Source: Desulfuromusa sp.
GTDB lineage: Bacteria; Desulfobacterota; Desulfuromonadia; Desulfuromonadales; Geopsychrobacteraceae
Reading direction: 5' to 3'
Length of the DNA stretch: 7,946 nucleotides
NCBI GenBank assembly: GCA_021647765.1
Contig: JAKIUD010000101.1
Coordinates: forward strand, 1-7,946
The notes under the pieces were generated by a model, which ran no database searches, was not told the origin of the DNA, and saw only the letters and a list, made by a program, of their open reading frames with translations. The translations under genes and the position numbers were made by a program. The stretch's first letter is position 1, and every line of letters starts with the position of its first letter. This document shows, one piece after another, positions 6,998 through 7,946 of this stretch.

Positions 6998-7396
6998 TTA
7001 TTGATTTTCTTCCATAGTTGGTGCAGCATCCGCACTATCTGATTTTTCTTCAGTAGCAGGTTTTGCTACTTCTTCGACAGCAGGTTCTGCTTCAACAACA
7101 GCAGGAAACTCTTCTTTAAAACGAACCGTCAAAAAACGGAGGATTTTTTCATCCAGTCGCAGACGACGCTCAAACTCGGCTATTACCTCCGGCTCAGCAC
7201 AGAATAAGGTCTGCACATAACAACCACGCTCAACCTTTTGAATGGGATACGCCAGTTTGCGGACGCCCCAGTTGTCCAGCTTATGGATCTCAGCCGCTTG
7301 ATCAGTGAGAACCTTCTGGAATTTTTCCACCATGGCAGTCAACTCATCGCCGACCACATCTGGATGGATAATGTACAGTGATTCGTAATTTCTCAT
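6998..7396 (-). CDS. rpsF: 30S ribosomal protein S6 with long acidic C-terminal tail
   Basis: A 132-residue protein. The ferredoxin-like S6 core (1 to about 97) includes MRNYESLYIIHPD, WGVRKLAYPIQK (43-54), GCYV and the EFERRLRLDEKILRFLTVR block (74-92). Residues 98-132 form a disordered, Glu/Ala-rich tail ending MEENQ, reminiscent of the Glu-ended tail of E. coli S6 that RimK extends. S6 binds S18 and the 16S platform. The ATG at 7396-7394 is chosen over an in-frame GTG at 7432: GAGGAGA (7410-7404) lies 7 nt before it and S6 proteins begin MRxYE. First gene of the operon; the leader upstream carries candidate regulatory structure. Confidence 0.96.
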   Translation of the reverse strand: MRNYESLYIIHPDVVGDELTAMVEKFQKVLTDQAAEIHKLDNWGVRKLAYPIQKVERGCYVQTLFCAEPEVIAEFERRLRLDEKILRFLTVRFKEEFPAVVEAEPAVEEVAKPATEEKSDSADAAPTMEENQ

Positions 7397-7474
7397 CAGT
7401 GTATCTCCTCTAGGATTAACAGCCCCGGACACTACCCCGGAACAAGGGTATCACTGAAACCCCAATGGCTTCAG
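7397..7474 (-). promoter_or_regulatory. Structured rpsF leader, candidate S6:S18 autoregulatory element
   Basis: Minus-strand RNA shows a hairpin CUGAAGCC (7474-7467) / GGUUUCAG (7461-7454), 8 bp with one G-U, 5-nt loop. Next, UACCC (7450-7446) pairs with GGGUA (7437-7433) around an 8-nt loop ending in CCG, and CCGGGG is repeated at 7440-7435 and 7428-7423. UCAGUG (7457-7452) can alternatively pair with CACUGA (7401-7396), which includes the A of the rpsF ATG. Established: in many bacteria the S6:S18 complex binds a leader motif with a conserved CCG in its own mRNA. That this is the same element is inference. Confidence 0.4.
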
Positions 7475-7562
7475 ACGAAACAATAGCTTCTATCACAGTC
7501 AACCAATCGGTTCAAGACTTTTCAGACGATCGGAATAGATATTTTGCCCGCTGAATAATTAA

Positions 7563-7592
7563 AATTTACGTGACCCTCTTTTTTTATCACAA
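7563..7592 (-). promoter_or_regulatory. Candidate promoter of the rpsF operon
   Basis: On the minus strand TTGTGA (7592-7587) and TAAATT (7568-7563) are 18 bp apart, each matching 4 of 6 consensus bases. The -35 lies in one arm of the dyad at 7587-7611. It would give a leader of about 160 nt. Other AT-rich hexamers exist, so the assignment is weak. Confidence 0.25.
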
Positions 7593-7611
7593 TTTTGAGA
7601 TATAATTGTGA
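7587..7611. promoter_or_regulatory. Perfect dyad TCACAATT-N9-AATTGTGA in divergent promoter region
   Basis: Eight-bp perfect arms at 7587-7594 and 7604-7611. The right arm overlaps a plus-strand TATAAT (7601-7606) upstream of the small ORF at 7679, and the left arm overlaps a candidate -35 of the rpsF operon, so a bound regulator could affect both directions. It is GC-poor, and on the minus strand is followed by A, not T, which speaks against a terminator in that direction; on the plus strand no T run follows either. The regulator is unknown. Confidence 0.4.
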
Positions 7612-7678
7612 ACATATACCCAAAGCTAAAATCAATCTGAAGGAGAATCAATTTCGTTGAAACGGTGAGTGATTAAAT

Positions 7679-7759
7679 ATGAACGGCGCTGAGACGGGTC
7701 AACTATTATTGTTACTGGCAATCCTTTTTGGCCTGACGTTCGCCCTGGCCCACGTTTAA
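7679..7759 (+). CDS. Putative 26-residue hydrophobic membrane peptide
   Basis: ATG at 7679 to TAA at 7757-7759. The peptide has a polar start (MNGAETGQ) followed by one hydrophobic stretch of about 17 residues (LLLLLAILFGLTFALAH) and ends in V, so it could be a single membrane helix. Codon makeup is more GC-rich than the AT-rich flanks, which favours real coding. A weak GGTGAG (7664-7669) lies 9 nt before the ATG; a stronger AAGGAG (7640-7645) is too far away. A TATAAT at 7601-7606 could be its -10 although no good -35 is seen. I do not recognise the family. Options are a small membrane subunit, a type I toxin-like peptide, or a chance ORF. Confidence 0.4.
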   Translation: MNGAETGQLLLLLAILFGLTFALAHV

Positions 7760-7843
7760 CAGAAATGTTGTTCTATTGTCGATTTTTCACGCATTTTGAA
7801 AATAAATACTCAATAATACTAATAGCTTACAGTTTTGGTACGC

Positions 7844-7854
7844 AATGTAGTGCC
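7844..7854 (+). repeat. Probable terminal inverted repeat of the right IS element
   Basis: AATGTAGTGCC, identical to the minus-strand reading of 249-259, placed 65 nt before the second transposase start (63 nt in the left element). The body of the element extends right, out of the window. Confidence 0.45.
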
Positions 7855-7873
7855 ATACTAGTCATTTAATGTG

Positions 7874-7903
7874 TTGACTTTTGGTTTTATTTTTGCCAAT
7901 CTT
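7874..7903 (+). promoter_or_regulatory. Candidate promoter of the right transposase
   Basis: TTGACT at 7874-7879 starts 35 nt before the ATG at 7909, nearly the same place as the identical -35 hexamer of the left element (36 nt). The -10 is poor (CAATCT or AATCTT at 17 or 18 bp spacing). No Shine-Dalgarno precedes the ATG. Confidence 0.35.
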
Positions 7904-7908
7904 GGTTC

Positions 7909-7946
7909 ATGTATATTCGTCAGACTAAAACTAGAAGTGCTAAATC
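7909..7946 (+). CDS. IS1634-like transposase, first 12 codons, cut by window edge
   Basis: From ATG 7909 the frame reads MYIRQTKTRSAK and is open to the window edge. The M-(F/Y)-I-R start matches the left transposase (MFIRIKNKPTK) and the usual start of this transposase group, but the following residues differ, so it is a different element of the same family. Support comes mainly from its upstream arrangement: the same 11-bp terminal motif and the same -35 hexamer at nearly equal distances. Only 38 bases are visible, so function and intactness cannot be judged. Confidence 0.5.
   Translation, partial: MYIRQTKTRSAK

Noticed and set aside
7397..7432. Longer rpsF starting at GTG 7432
   Set aside because: The extra 12 residues are the translated leader including the ribosome binding site; S6 proteins begin at MRNYE.
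7559..7615. Minus-strand 18-codon frame from ATG 7615 as a leader peptide of the rpsF operon
   Set aside because: No ribosome binding site, it starts upstream of the likely promoter, and its composition follows the AT-rich DNA.
7652..7669. Three-codon frame TTG-AAA-CGG-TGA after AAGGAG as a leader peptide for the small ORF
   Set aside because: Spacing from AAGGAG is long and three codons cannot be distinguished from chance.
1..7946. CRISPR array, tRNA or rRNA gene
   Set aside because: I saw no regularly spaced repeats and no cloverleaf or rRNA signature on either strand.

Overview
The window looks like a piece of a Deltaproteobacterial (Desulfuromonadales/Geobacter-like) chromosome. This rests on the gene order rpsF - rpsR - DUF2232 membrane protein - rplI, the style of the PAS-rich hybrid kinase and its HD-GYP partner, and the moderately AT-rich DNA. 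The lineage is inferred from gene order and protein style only; no search was run.

Layout, left to right: (1) bases 1-196, the 5' end of an IS1634-like transposase gene on the minus strand, cut by the window edge. (2) 197-627, no convincing gene: the outer end of that IS, a possible remnant of a second IS end near 320-363, a 13-bp palindrome and a long inverted repeat. (3) 628-5003 (minus), a two-gene signalling operon: a 1090-aa membrane hybrid histidine kinase and, overlapping it by 4 bp, a REC/HD-GYP response regulator predicted to degrade cyclic di-GMP. (4) 5157-5200, a strong intrinsic terminator on the minus strand. (5) 5228-7396 (minus), the ribosomal protein operon rpsF-rpsR-DUF2232-rplI, with a structured leader at about 7397-7474. 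(6) 7587-7611, a perfect dyad between that operon and a divergent 26-codon ORF for a hydrophobic peptide (7679-7759, plus). (7) 7844-7946 (plus), the first bases of a second, different IS1634-like element, again cut by the edge.

How the genes work together: the kinase should sense a periplasmic signal and/or a signal through its three PAS domains, and pass phosphate to the co-translated HD-GYP regulator, lowering c-di-GMP. The S6/S18/L9 operon is housekeeping; its leader has features that fit autogenous control by S6:S18. The two outward-facing IS starts at the extreme edges suggest that the window, or the contig it came from, ends inside repeats.

I see no clearly new multi-gene system. The most interesting items are the shared leaderless-looking start architecture of the two IS elements, the tiny divergent membrane peptide with its dyad, and the alternative folds of the rpsF leader.
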